Notes: generated by a model not told the origin, from the letters alone. A stretch of DNA of 64,000 nt from Alcanivorax sp. 24 (GCF_004360225.1 NZ_SNUA01000005.1:248001-312000); one strand, 5' to 3'; counted from the first letter of the stretch, positions 20,442 to 30,056 are shown. A program made the numbers and translations.

Positions 20442-21227
20442 ATGAGCAGCCTCACCGAATTGAGCCGCTCTCTGAACGGTGCCCGGGTCCTGGTGACCGG
20501 TGGCGCCAGCGGCATGGGACGGGCCACCGCCCGGGTTTTCGCCAGCGAGGGGGCACGGGTGGCCATCACCGATCGCGATCAGGAGGGCGCCGGGCAAGTG
20601 GCCAAGGCGATTCAAGACGCCGGTTTCCAGGCACGAAGCTGGGCCCTGGACGTGAGCGACGCCGCCGCGATCGAAGCGATTACCGCCGAGGTGGCTGAAG
20701 CCTTCGGCGGCCTGGACATTCTCATCAACAATGCCGGGGTCTCCGGCTTCACCGCCATCTCGTCCCCAGCGGACGACTACGAAGTCACCTGGCACACCTG
20801 TCTGTCGATTCTGCTGACCGCGCAGCAGCGGCTGGTGCGTGCCGCCCTGCCCCACCTGCGGCGCTCGGAGCATCCCCGCATCGTCAATATCGCCTCCACC
20901 GAAGCCCTCGGCGCCACCGCCGAGAACAGCGCCTATGCGGCGGCCAAGGCCGGCGTCACCGGCCTCACCCGCGCCCTGGCGGTGGAGCTGGGCAAGGAAG
21001 GGATCACCGTGAACTGCATCTGCCCCGGCCCCATCGACACCGGCATGACCGCGCGGATCGCGGACGAGCACAAGGCCATTTTCGCCAGACGGCGCACCGC
21101 CTTGCGCCGTTATGGCGCCCCGGAAGAAGTGGCGCACATGACCGCCAGCCTGTGCCTGCCGGCGGCGTCCTACATCACCGGCGCGGTGATTCCGGTGGAC
21201 GGTGGCCTGATGGCGCGCAACGCGTGA
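20442..21227 (+). CDS. SDR family oxidoreductase (FabG-like)
   Basis: 261-residue classical short-chain dehydrogenase. The NAD(P) loop TGGASGMG is near residue 20, DVSD follows, NNAGVSG is near residue 95, the catalytic Ser is in NIAST and the YxxxK pair in SAYAAAKAG; the end SYITGAVIPVDGGL is typical. The Asp at the end of beta-2 (ITDRDQ) suggests NAD rather than NADP. It probably works on a hydroxyacyl or alcohol intermediate with the neighbouring synthetase, but the substrate is unknown. Confidence 0.88.
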   Translation: MSSLTELSRSLNGARVLVTGGASGMGRATARVFASEGARVAITDRDQEGAGQVAKAIQDAGFQARSWALDVSDAAAIEAITAEVAEAFGGLDILINNAGVSGFTAISSPADDYEVTWHTCLSILLTAQQRLVRAALPHLRRSEHPRIVNIASTEALGATAENSAYAAAKAGVTGLTRALAVELGKEGITVNCICPGPIDTGMTARIADEHKAIFARRRTALRRYGAPEEVAHMTASLCLPAASYITGAVIPVDGGLMARNA

Positions 21228-21285
21228 TGGGCACGGTTGCTTATTCCGTTGACCACGCCGACCATGCTGATCCGGCCTTACCAGA

Positions 21286-22503
21286 GTGACGCCCCAAATG
21301 CCTCGAACCGACAATCGGCCCAACCCTTTCGTCATGGCCGTGTCCGCCATGCTGGTGGCCCTGGTGGTCATCGTCTTCGCCCGTCTGGCCTACGGCCTGC
21401 TGCTGCCGGCCATGCGTGCCGATCTTGGACTGAGCTATCGCCAGGCCGGTGCTCTGGGCACGGTCACCGCTTTGGGTTATCTGCTGTTCGTACTGCTTGG
21501 CGGTCTCGCGGCCAGTCGCTGGGGGGCCCGCAATGCGGTGGTGTTCGGGCTGGCGGCGGTGACCCTGGGCTTCGCCGGGCTGGCCGTCGTCGCCGACTAC
21601 CCGCTGATCGTGGTGCTGATGGCCCTGCTCGGCTTCGGCACCGCGTTTTCCTTCGCGCCCACGGTGTCGTTGCTGGCCACCTGGTACCCGGAGCGACGCG
21701 GAACCATGATCGGCTGCATGACCGCCGGCGTTGGCGCGGGGATTTTCTTCATCGGGCTGCTGGTGCCCTGGCTCTCCGATCTTTTCGGCACCAACGGCTG
21801 GCGGGTGACCTGGGGCATTTTCGCCGCCGTCGCTGGCGCCGTTTGCTTATTGGTCCTGCTGGCGGTGCGTGATCCCCCCACCGCTGACGACGCCGGCACG
21901 ACGCGGCCGCCCTCGGCGGATAAATGGCTGATCTACCGGAATCCCCGGGTCATCATCATGGCGCTGGTGTACGGCATCATCGGCATGGTGTACATCACCC
22001 AGGCTCTGTTCATGGTCAGCTATGTGGTGGAATCCGGCTTCGACGAAACCATCGCCGGGTGGCTGATGGCAATGATGGGGCTGCTTTCCGTCCTCAGCGG
22101 CCCGTTATGGGGATCGCTGTCGGACAGTTGGGGGCGCGGCAATACTCTGAGCCTGGCCATGTCGGTGGTGACCGTTGCCATGGCGCTGCCCCTGGTCGAT
22201 CAGAGCCTGCCTCTGTTCATAGCCCATTTCTTCTTCATGGGCTGCGCGGTCAATGGGGTCTTCACCCTGATCCAGGCCGCCAGTACCGATCAAGTGGCAC
22301 CGCGTTACATTCCCATCGCGTTCAGTTATGTCACCCTGTTCTTCGCTGGCGGGCAGCTGATCGGCCCGGCGGTGGCGGGCGGGCTGATCGAAACAGAGGG
22401 CGGTTTCCCGCTCGCCATCGGCTTTACCTGCTTCTGGCTGGTTGTCGGCTTGTACCTGACCCAGCGCATTCGCCGGTTTCCGGCGGACCTGGCGGTGCCC
22501 TGA
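21286..22503 (+). CDS. MFS transporter
   Basis: 405-residue inner-membrane protein with about twelve hydrophobic segments and an extended soluble loop near residue 205 between the two six-helix halves. The motif GGLAASRWGARNAVV after helix 2 matches the MFS loop 2-3 signature. The first possible start is GTG 21286; the ATG at 21298 (MPRTDN) is equally plausible, and neither has a strong ribosome site. It follows the SDR by 58 bp, so it may carry the substrate or product of the two enzymes upstream. Confidence 0.85.
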   Translation: MTPQMPRTDNRPNPFVMAVSAMLVALVVIVFARLAYGLLLPAMRADLGLSYRQAGALGTVTALGYLLFVLLGGLAASRWGARNAVVFGLAAVTLGFAGLAVVADYPLIVVLMALLGFGTAFSFAPTVSLLATWYPERRGTMIGCMTAGVGAGIFFIGLLVPWLSDLFGTNGWRVTWGIFAAVAGAVCLLVLLAVRDPPTADDAGTTRPPSADKWLIYRNPRVIIMALVYGIIGMVYITQALFMVSYVVESGFDETIAGWLMAMMGLLSVLSGPLWGSLSDSWGRGNTLSLAMSVVTVAMALPLVDQSLPLFIAHFFFMGCAVNGVFTLIQAASTDQVAPRYIPIAFSYVTLFFAGGQLIGPAVAGGLIETEGGFPLAIGFTCFWLVVGLYLTQRIRRFPADLAVP

Positions 22504-22521
22504 ACGAGGATTTTGCCGTCT

Positions 22522-22653
22522 ATTCGCGGCCAAGGCCGCTCCCACAGCGGCTGCGCAGTCCCCTTGTGGGCTGTGGGAAGCTGGCTTGCCAGCGAATACA
22601 GTGTAAGTTCGATCTCAGGGCCTTTCGCTGCCAAGGCAGTCTCCCACAGCGGC
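22522..22653. repeat. REP-like cluster 3
   Basis: Three half-elements (CGCGGCCAAGGCCGCTCCCACAG, CTGTGGGAAGCTGG...GCGAAT, CTGCCAAGGCAGTCTCCCACAG types) lie between convergent genes. This copy set is less perfect than that at 14095. Confidence 0.7.
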
Positions 22654-22691
22654 TTCGTAATCCGTTTGCGGGAGCAGCCGACGGCGCTTAG

Positions 22692-24686
22692 CTAAGGCCG
22701 GTTATGGTGGAGCATATAGCGCCCCGCCTGATACAGCCCTTCCAGCATTTCCTTGCGCTCTTCGAACACTTCCGGGTGATCGGCGCCGACATCCGCCTCC
22801 AGGCGCGGATCGTCCAGGTCGTAAAGACGGGCGTTGTCTCCGTCGTAGTACATGCTCAGGTGGTAGTCCGAGCCGACCAGACCGATCAGCGGGCGATGGG
22901 AGCGGTCACCACCAAAGGTGATGGCGTAGGACGGGCCGTCGGTGTTGAGCAAATCCCGCCCCATGGTGCGGTTCTCATAAGGCAGACCGGCGAGTCCCAA
23001 GGCGGTGGGCATGACGTCGACCAGACTTGCCGGACGTTCAACCACCCGGTGCTCGCCCAATACTCCGGGGCCGTAGATGATCAACGGCACATGATGCTTG
23101 TCCAGTTGCAGGGATTCGCTGTACCCCATGTGCCGGGATGACCCGGAACGATCATTGTGATCGCCATAGAGAATGAAGATGGTGTTGTCCGCGTAGTGGG
23201 ATCCGGCCACCAGGTCATTCAGGTAGTAACCGATGTTGTAGTCCAGCAGGCGCACCGCGTTGTACTGATCATTGCCGAGGAAGCTGTGCTGGCGCACTTT
23301 ATCTTCCGGCGGATTGATCACCTCGAAGTTGGAATCGTCATCGGGAATGGTGAACGGCCGATGATTGCCGGCGGTCTGGATGAAGGCAACGAACGGCTTG
23401 TCCGGATCCAACTGGTCCAGGCGCTGGTGGGCGGCCTTGAACAGATCCCGGTCCGAGATGCCCCAGACATCGATGTTGGGGGCATCGTAGTCTCCGGCTT
23501 CCCACAACTCCAGATCCTGGATGTTGTTCTTCAATACACCGCGGATATTGGCCCAGCCGGCGGAGCCGCCGATGAAGTAAAGGCGCTCGTAGCCCTCGAA
23601 GGCATTGACCAGGGTGTACTGGTTGACGATCCGCGGATCCCGGGAGGCGGTGGAGCCGCCCCAGGTAATGTCGGGAATCCCGGTCACCAGGCCAAACACG
23701 GTGCGGGCGGTACCACTGGAGGGCACCATGAAATTGGGGAAGAACAGTCCCTCATTACCGAGGCGGTCCAGGTTGGGCGTGGCCTCCATCGGGTTGCCGA
23801 ACAGCCCCATGCGGTTGGCGCCCATGGATTCCAGGTGAATCAGGACCACATTGGGCGGCCGTTGCGGCGCCTGGCCGGGCACCGACCGGGCGAACGTCAT
23901 GGTCTCGGGGTCCGGATTGGTCACCCCCAGGTATTCCGCCACCCGCTGGTAGCGCAGCGCCAGCAGCTCGTCATCATGCTCCCGGGTACCGGTGGTGTAG
24001 GTGTCGTAAAAGAAGATCGCCGGGTTCAAACCCAGGGATGCCACCTGCAGATTGTTGGAGAAGTAAGCGTCACTCCAACGCAGCGGCACCGTGCCGGTTT
24101 GCCCCATGATCCCCAGAGCGTACAGATAAATGCCCAACGCCACGGCGATGGTGCCCCCCAGCCAGCCACGCCCCGGCGCCGCACGGCGCGCGAAAGCGGC
24201 AACCGGCTTGCGCCCCAGCCAGGCCCCCACCGCCAGCGCTACCAGTAGCAGCAGTGTCAGCCAGACCACCGGGTAGCTCTCCCACACCATCCGCAGGGAA
24301 TCCCCCCGGTTGGTCAGGAAACGCAGCACGGAGCTGTTGAGGCGCTCTTCCAGATAGCTGTAGTGGGCGAAATCGGCGATATAAACGAAACAGGCCACGG
24401 CGGAGGCCACGGCCAGCCAGGCCACCGCCAGTTTCCGCGCCAGTTGACCGCGGCGCAGACCGAGCAGCCCCGGCAGCAGGCTGAGGATAGCCACCGGCAG
24501 AGTGATCAGCAGGGCCAGACGCAAATCAAAGCGAACGCCGATACCAAAAGCGTGCCAGAGCTCTTCCGGCGGCAATTCCAGACCGGACAGGAAGAACCAG
24601 AAGAACGCCGCCCTCAGTACCACGAAAACCAGGAAGAACGCGGCAACCAGGCTCAGGATCAATCGCACGCGTGGCGAAAACAGCAT
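22692..24686 (-). CDS. LtaS-like membrane sulfatase / phosphoglycerol transferase family protein
   Basis: 664-residue inner-membrane protein: about five transmembrane helices in the first 195 residues, then a periplasmic alkaline-phosphatase/sulfatase-fold domain. Metal and nucleophile positions fit LtaS-type enzymes: Glu286 in LIHLESMG, a Thr in SSGTART (326-329) and the later LYGDHND. In Gram-negatives such proteins transfer phosphoglycerol or phosphoethanolamine to envelope glycans or lipids; the acceptor here is unknown. It stands alone on the minus strand, convergent with the MFS gene. Confidence 0.85.
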   Translation of the reverse strand: MLFSPRVRLILSLVAAFFLVFVVLRAAFFWFFLSGLELPPEELWHAFGIGVRFDLRLALLITLPVAILSLLPGLLGLRRGQLARKLAVAWLAVASAVACFVYIADFAHYSYLEERLNSSVLRFLTNRGDSLRMVWESYPVVWLTLLLLVALAVGAWLGRKPVAAFARRAAPGRGWLGGTIAVALGIYLYALGIMGQTGTVPLRWSDAYFSNNLQVASLGLNPAIFFYDTYTTGTREHDDELLALRYQRVAEYLGVTNPDPETMTFARSVPGQAPQRPPNVVLIHLESMGANRMGLFGNPMEATPNLDRLGNEGLFFPNFMVPSSGTARTVFGLVTGIPDITWGGSTASRDPRIVNQYTLVNAFEGYERLYFIGGSAGWANIRGVLKNNIQDLELWEAGDYDAPNIDVWGISDRDLFKAAHQRLDQLDPDKPFVAFIQTAGNHRPFTIPDDDSNFEVINPPEDKVRQHSFLGNDQYNAVRLLDYNIGYYLNDLVAGSHYADNTIFILYGDHNDRSGSSRHMGYSESLQLDKHHVPLIIYGPGVLGEHRVVERPASLVDVMPTALGLAGLPYENRTMGRDLLNTDGPSYAITFGGDRSHRPLIGLVGSDYHLSMYYDGDNARLYDLDDPRLEADVGADHPEVFEERKEMLEGLYQAGRYMLHHNRP

Positions 24687-24730
24687 ACAGGCTCCACAAT
24701 CAGATACGGGTTATCGGGGGGCGGCGGTGC

Positions 24731-25138
24731 TTACTTCACCACACGCAAACGCGGGCCCTTGTCGGGACCTTTGTCAGGACCATTGTCATCGGGACCGTCT
24801 TCGGGAGGATTCGGAGGTGGTTCCATGGGCTCGAACGCCATGCCCTGGCCATTTTCCCGGGCGAAAATCGCCATCACCGCGCCCACCGGCACTTTGAGGT
24901 GATGGGGCACGCCGCCGAAACGGGCGGAGAAGACGATCTCATCGTTGCCCGCCACGAACTGGGTCACGGCCCGGGGAGCCACGTTCAGTACGATCTGGCC
25001 ATCCTTGACGAATTCCTGCGGCACTTCCGTGCCGGGGTAGCCCGCGTCCACCGCCAGATGAGGGGTAAGACCGTTATCGCATATCCACTCATGGGTGGCG
25101 CGGATCAAATAGGGCCGGTTGGAAGTCATTTCGGACAT
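24731..25138 (-). CDS. sspB: ClpXP protease specificity-enhancing factor SspB
   Basis: 135-residue adaptor that delivers ssrA-tagged proteins to ClpXP. The N-terminal substrate-binding domain begins TSNRPYLIRATHEWI and contains FSARFGGVPHHLKVPVGAVMAIFARENGQGM, a stretch found in all SspB. A Pro/Asp/Gly-rich linker with short DKGP repeats then leads to the ClpX-binding tail RLRVVK. The ATG at 25138 (MSEMTSN) is chosen because upstream in-frame codons overlap the sspA terminator. Confidence 0.95.
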   Translation of the reverse strand: MSEMTSNRPYLIRATHEWICDNGLTPHLAVDAGYPGTEVPQEFVKDGQIVLNVAPRAVTQFVAGNDEIVFSARFGGVPHHLKVPVGAVMAIFARENGQGMAFEPMEPPPNPPEDGPDDNGPDKGPDKGPRLRVVK

Positions 25139-25181
25139 AACAGCAGGGCTTTTCCGATCAATGCGGCCGCGCTTCGGCGGC

Positions 25182-25210
25182 AAAAAAAGCCCGTGCTCGG
25201 TGGCACGGGC
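25182..25210 (-). terminator. Intrinsic terminator/attenuator between sspA and sspB
   Basis: The minus strand forms GCCCGTGC-CACCGA-GCACGGGC followed by seven T. It lies 8 bp after sspA and 44 bp before sspB, so read-through would lower sspB relative to sspA. Confidence 0.8.
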
Positions 25211-25217
25211 CCGGGGG

Positions 25218-25856
25218 TCACAGCGCCAGACGCATTTCCCGCTCAGCCTCGGTCAGGCTGGCCTGGAAGCTGTCACGGTCGAACAGGCGCTCGGCGTAAT
25301 CCAGCAGCGGCTTGGCCTGTTTGGCCGGTAGATCCACGCCCAGGATGGGCAACCGCCACAAAATCGGCGCCACCACGCAATCCACCAGGGTGAATTCCTC
25401 GCTCATGAAGAATGGCAGCTCATTGAAGATCGGCGCGGTGGCGATCATTCCCTCGCGCAGCTCCTTGCGACGCTTGTTCAGTGCCGCGTCCTTCTCCTCC
25501 CCCAGCACCAGGGCGTCCACATGGCCGCACCAATCGCGCTCGATACGGTGCACCAGCAGGCGGCTCTGCGCCCGCGCCACCGGATATACCGGCAGCAACG
25601 GCGGGTGCGGGAAACGCTCGTCCAGATATTCCATGATCACCGTGGACTGATACAGGGTCAGTTCACGGTCCACCAGGGTCGGGACCTCGTTATACGGATT
25701 CAGGGCCGCCAGATCTTCCGGTTTGTCCCGGCTGTCCACGTCCACGATATCCACGGTTACGCCCTTCTCCGCCAGCACAATACGTACCCGGTGGCTGTAG
25801 TGATCGTCCGGGGAAGAGAAGAAAGTCATTGAGGAACGTTTGGTCACCACGCCCAT
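25218..25856 (-). CDS. sspA: Stringent starvation protein A
   Basis: 212-residue glutathione-S-transferase-fold protein that binds RNA polymerase. It starts [18 protein letters not shown], aligning with E. coli Ssp[33 protein letters not shown] and [17 protein letters not shown] are the family core. The ATG at 25856 has GGAGA at a fair distance. An upstream in-frame start at 25877 is possible but adds residues absent from relatives. It lies after petABC, as in other gammaproteobacteria. Confidence 0.95.
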   Translation of the reverse strand: MGVVTKRSSMTFFSSPDDHYSHRVRIVLAEKGVTVDIVDVDSRDKPEDLAALNPYNEVPTLVDRELTLYQSTVIMEYLDERFPHPPLLPVYPVARAQSRLLVHRIERDWCGHVDALVLGEEKDAALNKRRKELREGMIATAPIFNELPFFMSEEFTLVDCVVAPILWRLPILGVDLPAKQAKPLLDYAERLFDRDSFQASLTEAEREMRLAL

Positions 25857-25891
25857 GGTCGAGTCATCTCCAAGCATTATCTAATAACACA

Positions 25892-25923
25892 AACAGGGTA
25901 GCCGCTCGCGCGGTTACCCTGTT
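25892..25923 (-). terminator. Terminator after petC
   Basis: The stem AACAGGGTAACCGC / GCGGCTACCCTGTT (near-perfect) is followed on the minus strand by the T-rich tail TTGTGTTATT. It separates petABC from sspA. Confidence 0.65.
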
Positions 25924-25947
25924 GCTGGCTGAATCGACGTTCGTGGA

Positions 25948-26604
25948 TCAGTGAACGTCTTTCCAGTATTCCTTTTTCAGCAAATACGCCGGGACAAGAA
26001 GGATAGCAAGGAACACGAGCACGTAAACACCAATCCGCTCACGGGTGGGCGCAATCGGCTCCGCCGCGTAAGTGAGGAAGTTGGTGATATCGCCCATGGC
26101 GGCCTTGAATTCCTCTTCATCCAGGGCTTCCTGCATACCGGCCATCACATGCGGCATACCGACGTTCGGGAACACTTTGTTGTTGTAACCGAACGGACGG
26201 GATTCATCCTCATAGAAGCCGATCAGATAAGAATACAGCCAATCCGGGTCTCTCAGGCGCGCTTCCAGGGTCAGATCCGGCGGCGCGGTCCCGAACCACT
26301 GCTTGGCGTCGTCCTTATCCATGGCGTTCCGCATCTGATCGCCAATCTTATCACTGGTGAAGTTCATATACTTCAATACCAGCTCATCCGGGATACCCAG
26401 GTCATCGGCCATGCGGCCGTAACGCAGGTATTCCAGGCTATGACAACCCATGCAGTAGTTCACGAACAGCTTGGCACCGTTCTGCAGGCTCACTTTGTCC
26501 TGCAGGTTGACCGGCGCTTTCTCGTACTCAGCGTCATGACCACCGGCGGCCAGTGCCAGGGCCGGCAAACAGCTGAACAAAATGGCGGCAAAAAGCTTCT
26601 TCAT
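25948..26604 (-). CDS. petC: Cytochrome c1 of the bc1 complex
   Basis: 218-residue periplasmic, membrane-anchored haem protein of ubiquinol-cytochrome c reductase. It has a signal peptide (residues 1-20), a CxxCH haem site in NYCMGCHSLEYLRYGR, a Met ligand region around PNVGMPHVM, and one C-terminal membrane helix (VYVLVFLAILLVPAYLL). The start overlaps the petB stop by one base. The three pet genes are contiguous and co-oriented. Confidence 0.95.
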   Translation of the reverse strand: MKKLFAAILFSCLPALALAAGGHDAEYEKAPVNLQDKVSLQNGAKLFVNYCMGCHSLEYLRYGRMADDLGIPDELVLKYMNFTSDKIGDQMRNAMDKDDAKQWFGTAPPDLTLEARLRDPDWLYSYLIGFYEDESRPFGYNNKVFPNVGMPHVMAGMQEALDEEEFKAAMGDITNFLTYAAEPIAPTRERIGVYVLVFLAILLVPAYLLKKEYWKDVH

Positions 26605-27884
26605 CAGTGACCCCCCGTGACGCGCTCAGGTACCGGCTTGGATTTTTCGAATCGATGGCCGAATGGCAGTATCACGATGAAGAACAGGAAGTAATACACC
26701 GTGCCGATCTGCGCCACGGTCTTCGCCAGACCGGTGGCCGGCTGGGTTCCGAGGTAACCGAGGATCAGGAAGTCCACCACGAACAGCGCCAGGGTGATTT
26801 TGCTCAGCAGCCCCTTGTAACGGATCGACTTGACCGGATGGCGGTCCAGCCAGGGCAGCAGGAACAGAATGGCGATGGCACCACCCATGGCAATCAGCCC
26901 CCAGGCCTTGGAGGAGATGAACCAGTCAATGGTGGTGGCGCGCAGCATCGCGTAATACGGGCCGTAGTACCACACCGGGGCGATGTGATCCGGCGTCTTC
27001 AGCGGATCCGCCGGCGCGAAGTTGGGCTTCTCGATCAGGTAACCGCCGCCGGTGGGGAAATAGAAGATCACCACCGCGAACACCATCATGAAGATGATGA
27101 CGCCGGGCAGGTCCTTGACGGTGTAGTAGGGGTGGAACGGGATGCCGTCTTTGGGGATGCCGTTCTCGTCCTTGTTCTTCTTGATCTCCACGCCATCCGG
27201 GTTGTTGGAGCCGACTTCATGCAGCGCCAGGATGTGCAGGAACACCAGAGCCACCAGCACCAGCGGGATTGCCACCACGTGCAGGGCAAAGAACTTGTTG
27301 ACGGTGGCGGTGGACAGCAGATAGTCGCCACGCACCCAGGTGGTGAGCGCTTCGCCGATTTCCTTGGCGTCGTTGGCATCGATGAAAGGAATCACGTCGA
27401 ACGGGATCGCGCCGGCCAGGGAGATGATCACCTGGGCGCCCCAATAGGACATGTTGCCCCAGGGCAGCACATAGCCGAGGAAGCCTTCGGCCATCAGCGC
27501 CACATAGATAAGCATGCCGAAGATCCACACCAGTTCCCGCGGCGGCTTGTAGGAGCCGTACATCAGGCCACGGAACATGTGGATGTAAACCACGGCGAAG
27601 AAGGCGGAAGCACCGACCGCGTGCATATAGCGGATCAGCCAGCCCCACTGCACATCGCGCATGATGTACTCGACGGACTGGAAGCCCTCGTTGGGAGAAA
27701 AGAACATGGTCAACCAGATACCGGTGAGCAGCTGGTTCACCAGTACCACCATGGAGAGCACGCCAAAGTAGTACCAGAAATTGAAGTTCTTCGGAGCGTA
27801 GTACTCCGACATGTGTTTCTTGTAGGTGTTAACGACGGGAAGACGCGCATCCACCCAATCGATCAAGCCATTCACCACTCTCAT
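26604..27884 (-). CDS. petB: Cytochrome b of the bc1 complex
   Basis: 426-residue polytopic membrane protein carrying the two b haems and the Qo and Qi sites. The first helix pair shows WLIRYMHAVGASAFFAVVYIHMF with haem His residues; GYVLPWGNMSYWGAQV marks the Qo region and FALHVVAIPL the second His pair. The Qo PEWY-type motif is PVWYYGPYYAML here. It overlaps petA by 4 bp (ATGA) and petC by one base. Confidence 0.96.
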   Translation of the reverse strand: MRVVNGLIDWVDARLPVVNTYKKHMSEYYAPKNFNFWYYFGVLSMVVLVNQLLTGIWLTMFFSPNEGFQSVEYIMRDVQWGWLIRYMHAVGASAFFAVVYIHMFRGLMYGSYKPPRELVWIFGMLIYVALMAEGFLGYVLPWGNMSYWGAQVIISLAGAIPFDVIPFIDANDAKEIGEALTTWVRGDYLLSTATVNKFFALHVVAIPLVLVALVFLHILALHEVGSNNPDGVEIKKNKDENGIPKDGIPFHPYYTVKDLPGVIIFMMVFAVVIFYFPTGGGYLIEKPNFAPADPLKTPDHIAPVWYYGPYYAMLRATTIDWFISSKAWGLIAMGGAIAILFLLPWLDRHPVKSIRYKGLLSKITLALFVVDFLILGYLGTQPATGLAKTVAQIGTVYYFLFFIVILPFGHRFEKSKPVPERVTGGH

Positions 27885-28468
27885 GCCTGAGTCTCCCCTT
27901 CTTCAGAGCCGACGATGATCACGGACTCGCTCAGATAAGAGTGCGGCGGAACCACCAGGTTGGTGGGAGCCGGCACGCCTTGGTAAACACGTCCCGCCAG
28001 ATCGAACATGGAACCGTGGCAGGGACAGAAAAAGCCGCCATGATCCAGTTGCACGGTGGGCTCTTGCTCATACAGGGGGGAGCAACCGAGGTGGGTGCAG
28101 GTGCCGATCAGCACCAGATATTCCTTCTTGATGGAGCGCCACTGATTCTTGGCGTACGGCGGTTGCTGATCTTCCTCGGAACCGGGGTCTCGCAGCGAAC
28201 CTTCGATCTGGGACAGGCCTTCGAGCATCTTCTCGGTGCGGTTCACCACCCACACCGGCTGCCCGCGCCATTCCTGTACCACCCGCTGACCCAATTCCAA
28301 CTTGCTGATATCGACCTGGACCGGGGCGCCGGCATTTTCCGCCTTGGCACTAGGCAGCCAGGATTTCACGAAAGGAACCGCCAGCCCCACCGCACCCGCT
28401 GCCCCGATCGCCGATGTCAGGCCGATCAGAAAGGTACGGCGGCTGGTATTTACGCCGTCATTGCTCAT
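27881..28468 (-). CDS. petA: Rieske iron-sulfur subunit of the bc1 complex
   Basis: 195-residue [2Fe-2S] subunit. A twin-arginine signal-anchor (SRRTFLIGLTSAIGAAGAVG) leads to the Rieske domain with both cluster motifs, CTHLGC and CPCHGS, followed by GRVYQGVPAPTNL. First gene of petABC, which passes electrons from ubiquinol to cytochrome c. GGGGAGAAG precedes the ATG. Confidence 0.96.
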   Translation of the reverse strand: MSNDGVNTSRRTFLIGLTSAIGAAGAVGLAVPFVKSWLPSAKAENAGAPVQVDISKLELGQRVVQEWRGQPVWVVNRTEKMLEGLSQIEGSLRDPGSEEDQQPPYAKNQWRSIKKEYLVLIGTCTHLGCSPLYEQEPTVQLDHGGFFCPCHGSMFDLAGRVYQGVPAPTNLVVPPHSYLSESVIIVGSEEGETQA

Positions 28469-28930
28469 TGAGATCTTCTCCCCTGGAGCCTGTTTTCATC
28501 TGTCTTTTCCATCGTTCGCCGCGTTGCTCTTCCGGTGGATGCCAGGCTTCACATCCATACCCGGACCTGTGCCAGGAATGTCGAGCCACGCCAACCACGC
28601 CACCAGGGCATGGCACACACCGATGTTTCGCCGGACAGGGGCACGGGCCCGGATCCGGACGGACAAGGTGTGAGAAACGGCAACACCGAACCGGTTTGTT
28701 ATTTAAATCCCGCAGGACGAATGATGCCGACAATGGCGGATCAAATCGAACGAAAGCGGGCTCCGTCGGAGCGTAGGAATGACCCAGATCAGGCAAAGAT
28801 GTCCCGGACCGGGACGAGAGGTCAGAGCTCACGCTTCAGGCGGAGTAAGGCGGCCGAAATGGTAAAGAAAAAACCCACATCTTACAACCGGTTATTCCGG
28901 GGAGAGGCGGCCGGTAAACCCCTGATTTGA
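28469..28930. other. Gene-free interval between rpsI terminator and petA
   Basis: About 460 bp without a credible gene. Open frames on both strands are low-complexity GC shadows. It should hold the petABC promoter; a minus-strand ATTTAAATAAC patch at about 28699-28709 is the most AT-rich spot, but no convincing -35/-10 pair was found. A GCTCCGTCGGAGC palindrome lies at 28760-28772. Confidence 0.5.
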
Positions 28931-28933
28931 ACG

Positions 28934-28962
28934 CAAAAAAGCCCGGCAATGCCGGGCTTTTC
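28934..28962 (-). terminator. Intrinsic terminator after rpsI
   Basis: The perfect stem AAGCCCGGCA/TGCCGGGCTT is followed by TTTT on the minus strand, about 30 bp beyond the rpsI stop. The flanking A and T runs make it potentially bidirectional. Confidence 0.85.
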
Positions 28963-28992
28963 GCAAGCGTGAGCGGTATTCGGCGGTGCCGA

Positions 28993-29388
28993 TTAACGCT
29001 TGGAGTACTGCGGACGCTTACGCGCTTTGTGCAGACCCACTTTCTTACGCTCGACCTCACGGGCGTCACGGGTGACGTAGCCGGCACGGCGCAGAGCACC
29101 GCGCATTTCACCGTCGTACTCCATCAGAGCACGGGTGATGCCGTGACGAATGGCACCGGCCTGGCCGTTGTTGCCACCGCCTTTCACGGTCACGTAGACG
29201 TCGAAACGGTCAGTCATGTTCACCAGCTCCAGCGGCTGACGCACCACCATGCGGTTGGTCTCACGACCGAAGAACTGATCCAGCGGACGACCGTTAACGG
29301 TGATGTTACCGCTGCCGGGGCGCAGGAAAACGCGTGCGGCGGCGGTTTTACGACGACCGGTTCCGTAATCGGCGTTTGCAGTTGCCAT
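28993..29388 (-). CDS. rpsI: 30S ribosomal protein uS9
   Basis: 131 residues, the standard size. It contains [20 protein letters not shown] at the start, [14 protein letters not shown], and the universally conserved basic C-terminus ending YSKR that reaches the ribosomal P site. Second gene of rplM-rpsI, 11 bp after rplM. Confidence 0.98.
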   Translation of the reverse strand: MATANADYGTGRRKTAAARVFLRPGSGNITVNGRPLDQFFGRETNRMVVRQPLELVNMTDRFDVYVTVKGGGNNGQAGAIRHGITRALMEYDGEMRGALRRAGYVTRDAREVERKKVGLHKARKRPQYSKR

Positions 29389-29399
29389 CGACTAACCCC

Positions 29400-29828
29400 T
29401 TAGATTTCCAGCTGCTGCGGCTGCTGAGCAGCATGAGGATGCTCGGCGCCGGCGTAGACTTTGAGTTTGCTGAACATGGCGCGACCCAGCGGGGTACGCG
29501 GCAACATGCCCTTCACGGCCTTTTCGATAACCAGTTGCGGCTTGCTGCCGATCAGGGTTTCGAAGTTGGCTTCCTTGATGCCGCCCGGATAGCCGGTATG
29601 ACGATAATACATCTTGTTACTGGCTTTTTTGCCGGTAACCGCCACTTTCTCGGCGTTGATCACCACGATATAGTCGCCGGTGTCCACATGCGGAGTGAAT
29701 TCCGGCTTGTGTTTACCGCGCAGACGACTGGCGATTTCTGTAGCCAGCCGACCCAGCGTTTTGCCGGAGGCGTCTACCACATACCAGTCGCGCTTTACGC
29801 TTTCCGGTTTCGCGCTGAAGGTCTTCAT
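29400..29828 (-). CDS. rplM: 50S ribosomal protein uL13
   Basis: 142 residues, identical in length to E. coli L13. Motifs: [20 protein letters not shown] at the start, [32 protein letters not shown] and the end [15 protein letters not shown]. In E. coli L13 represses its own mRNA; a hairpin in the leader (annotated) is the candidate target here. Confidence 0.98.
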   Translation of the reverse strand: MKTFSAKPESVKRDWYVVDASGKTLGRLATEIASRLRGKHKPEFTPHVDTGDYIVVINAEKVAVTGKKASNKMYYRHTGYPGGIKEANFETLIGSKPQLVIEKAVKGMLPRTPLGRAMFSKLKVYAGAEHPHAAQQPQQLEI

Positions 29829-29871
29829 GGGAGTCTTCCCTAAAAATTTGTGCCCTAAATTCAGATGCTTA

Positions 29872-29888
29872 CGGGTTCCAAGAACCCG
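29872..29888 (-). promoter_or_regulatory. Hairpin in the rplM mRNA leader (possible L13 autoregulatory element)
   Basis: CGGGTTC-TTG-GAACCCG is a perfect 7-bp stem about 45 nt before the rplM ATG, within the predicted 5' leader. E. coli rplM-rpsI is known to be autogenously controlled by L13; assigning that role to this hairpin is inference. Confidence 0.4.
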
Positions 29889-29921
29889 CCGACGTTAAGC
29901 CCGCCGGGCAAGAGGGCACGA

Positions 29922-29950
29922 ATTGTACTGAAGCGCCCGAGTAAAGACAA
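29922..29950 (-). promoter_or_regulatory. rplM-rpsI promoter
   Basis: TTGTCT (29945-29950) and TACAAT (29922-29927) are separated by 17 bp on the minus strand. This predicts a start near 29915 and a leader of about 87 nt. Confidence 0.7.
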
Positions 29951-30056
29951 GCACGGAAAACGGGAAATTGTTGGGTATAGTCAGCTGACTCGTTCTTGCC
30001 TGAAAAGACACCTGAAAAGCCGCCCGGACAGACCCGGACAGACGTAAGGAGCCACC

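Noticed and set aside
28535-28930. Possible 131-residue plus-strand gene between petA and rpsI
   Set aside because: No ribosome site, low-complexity composition and no recognisable domain; it runs into the rpsI terminator.
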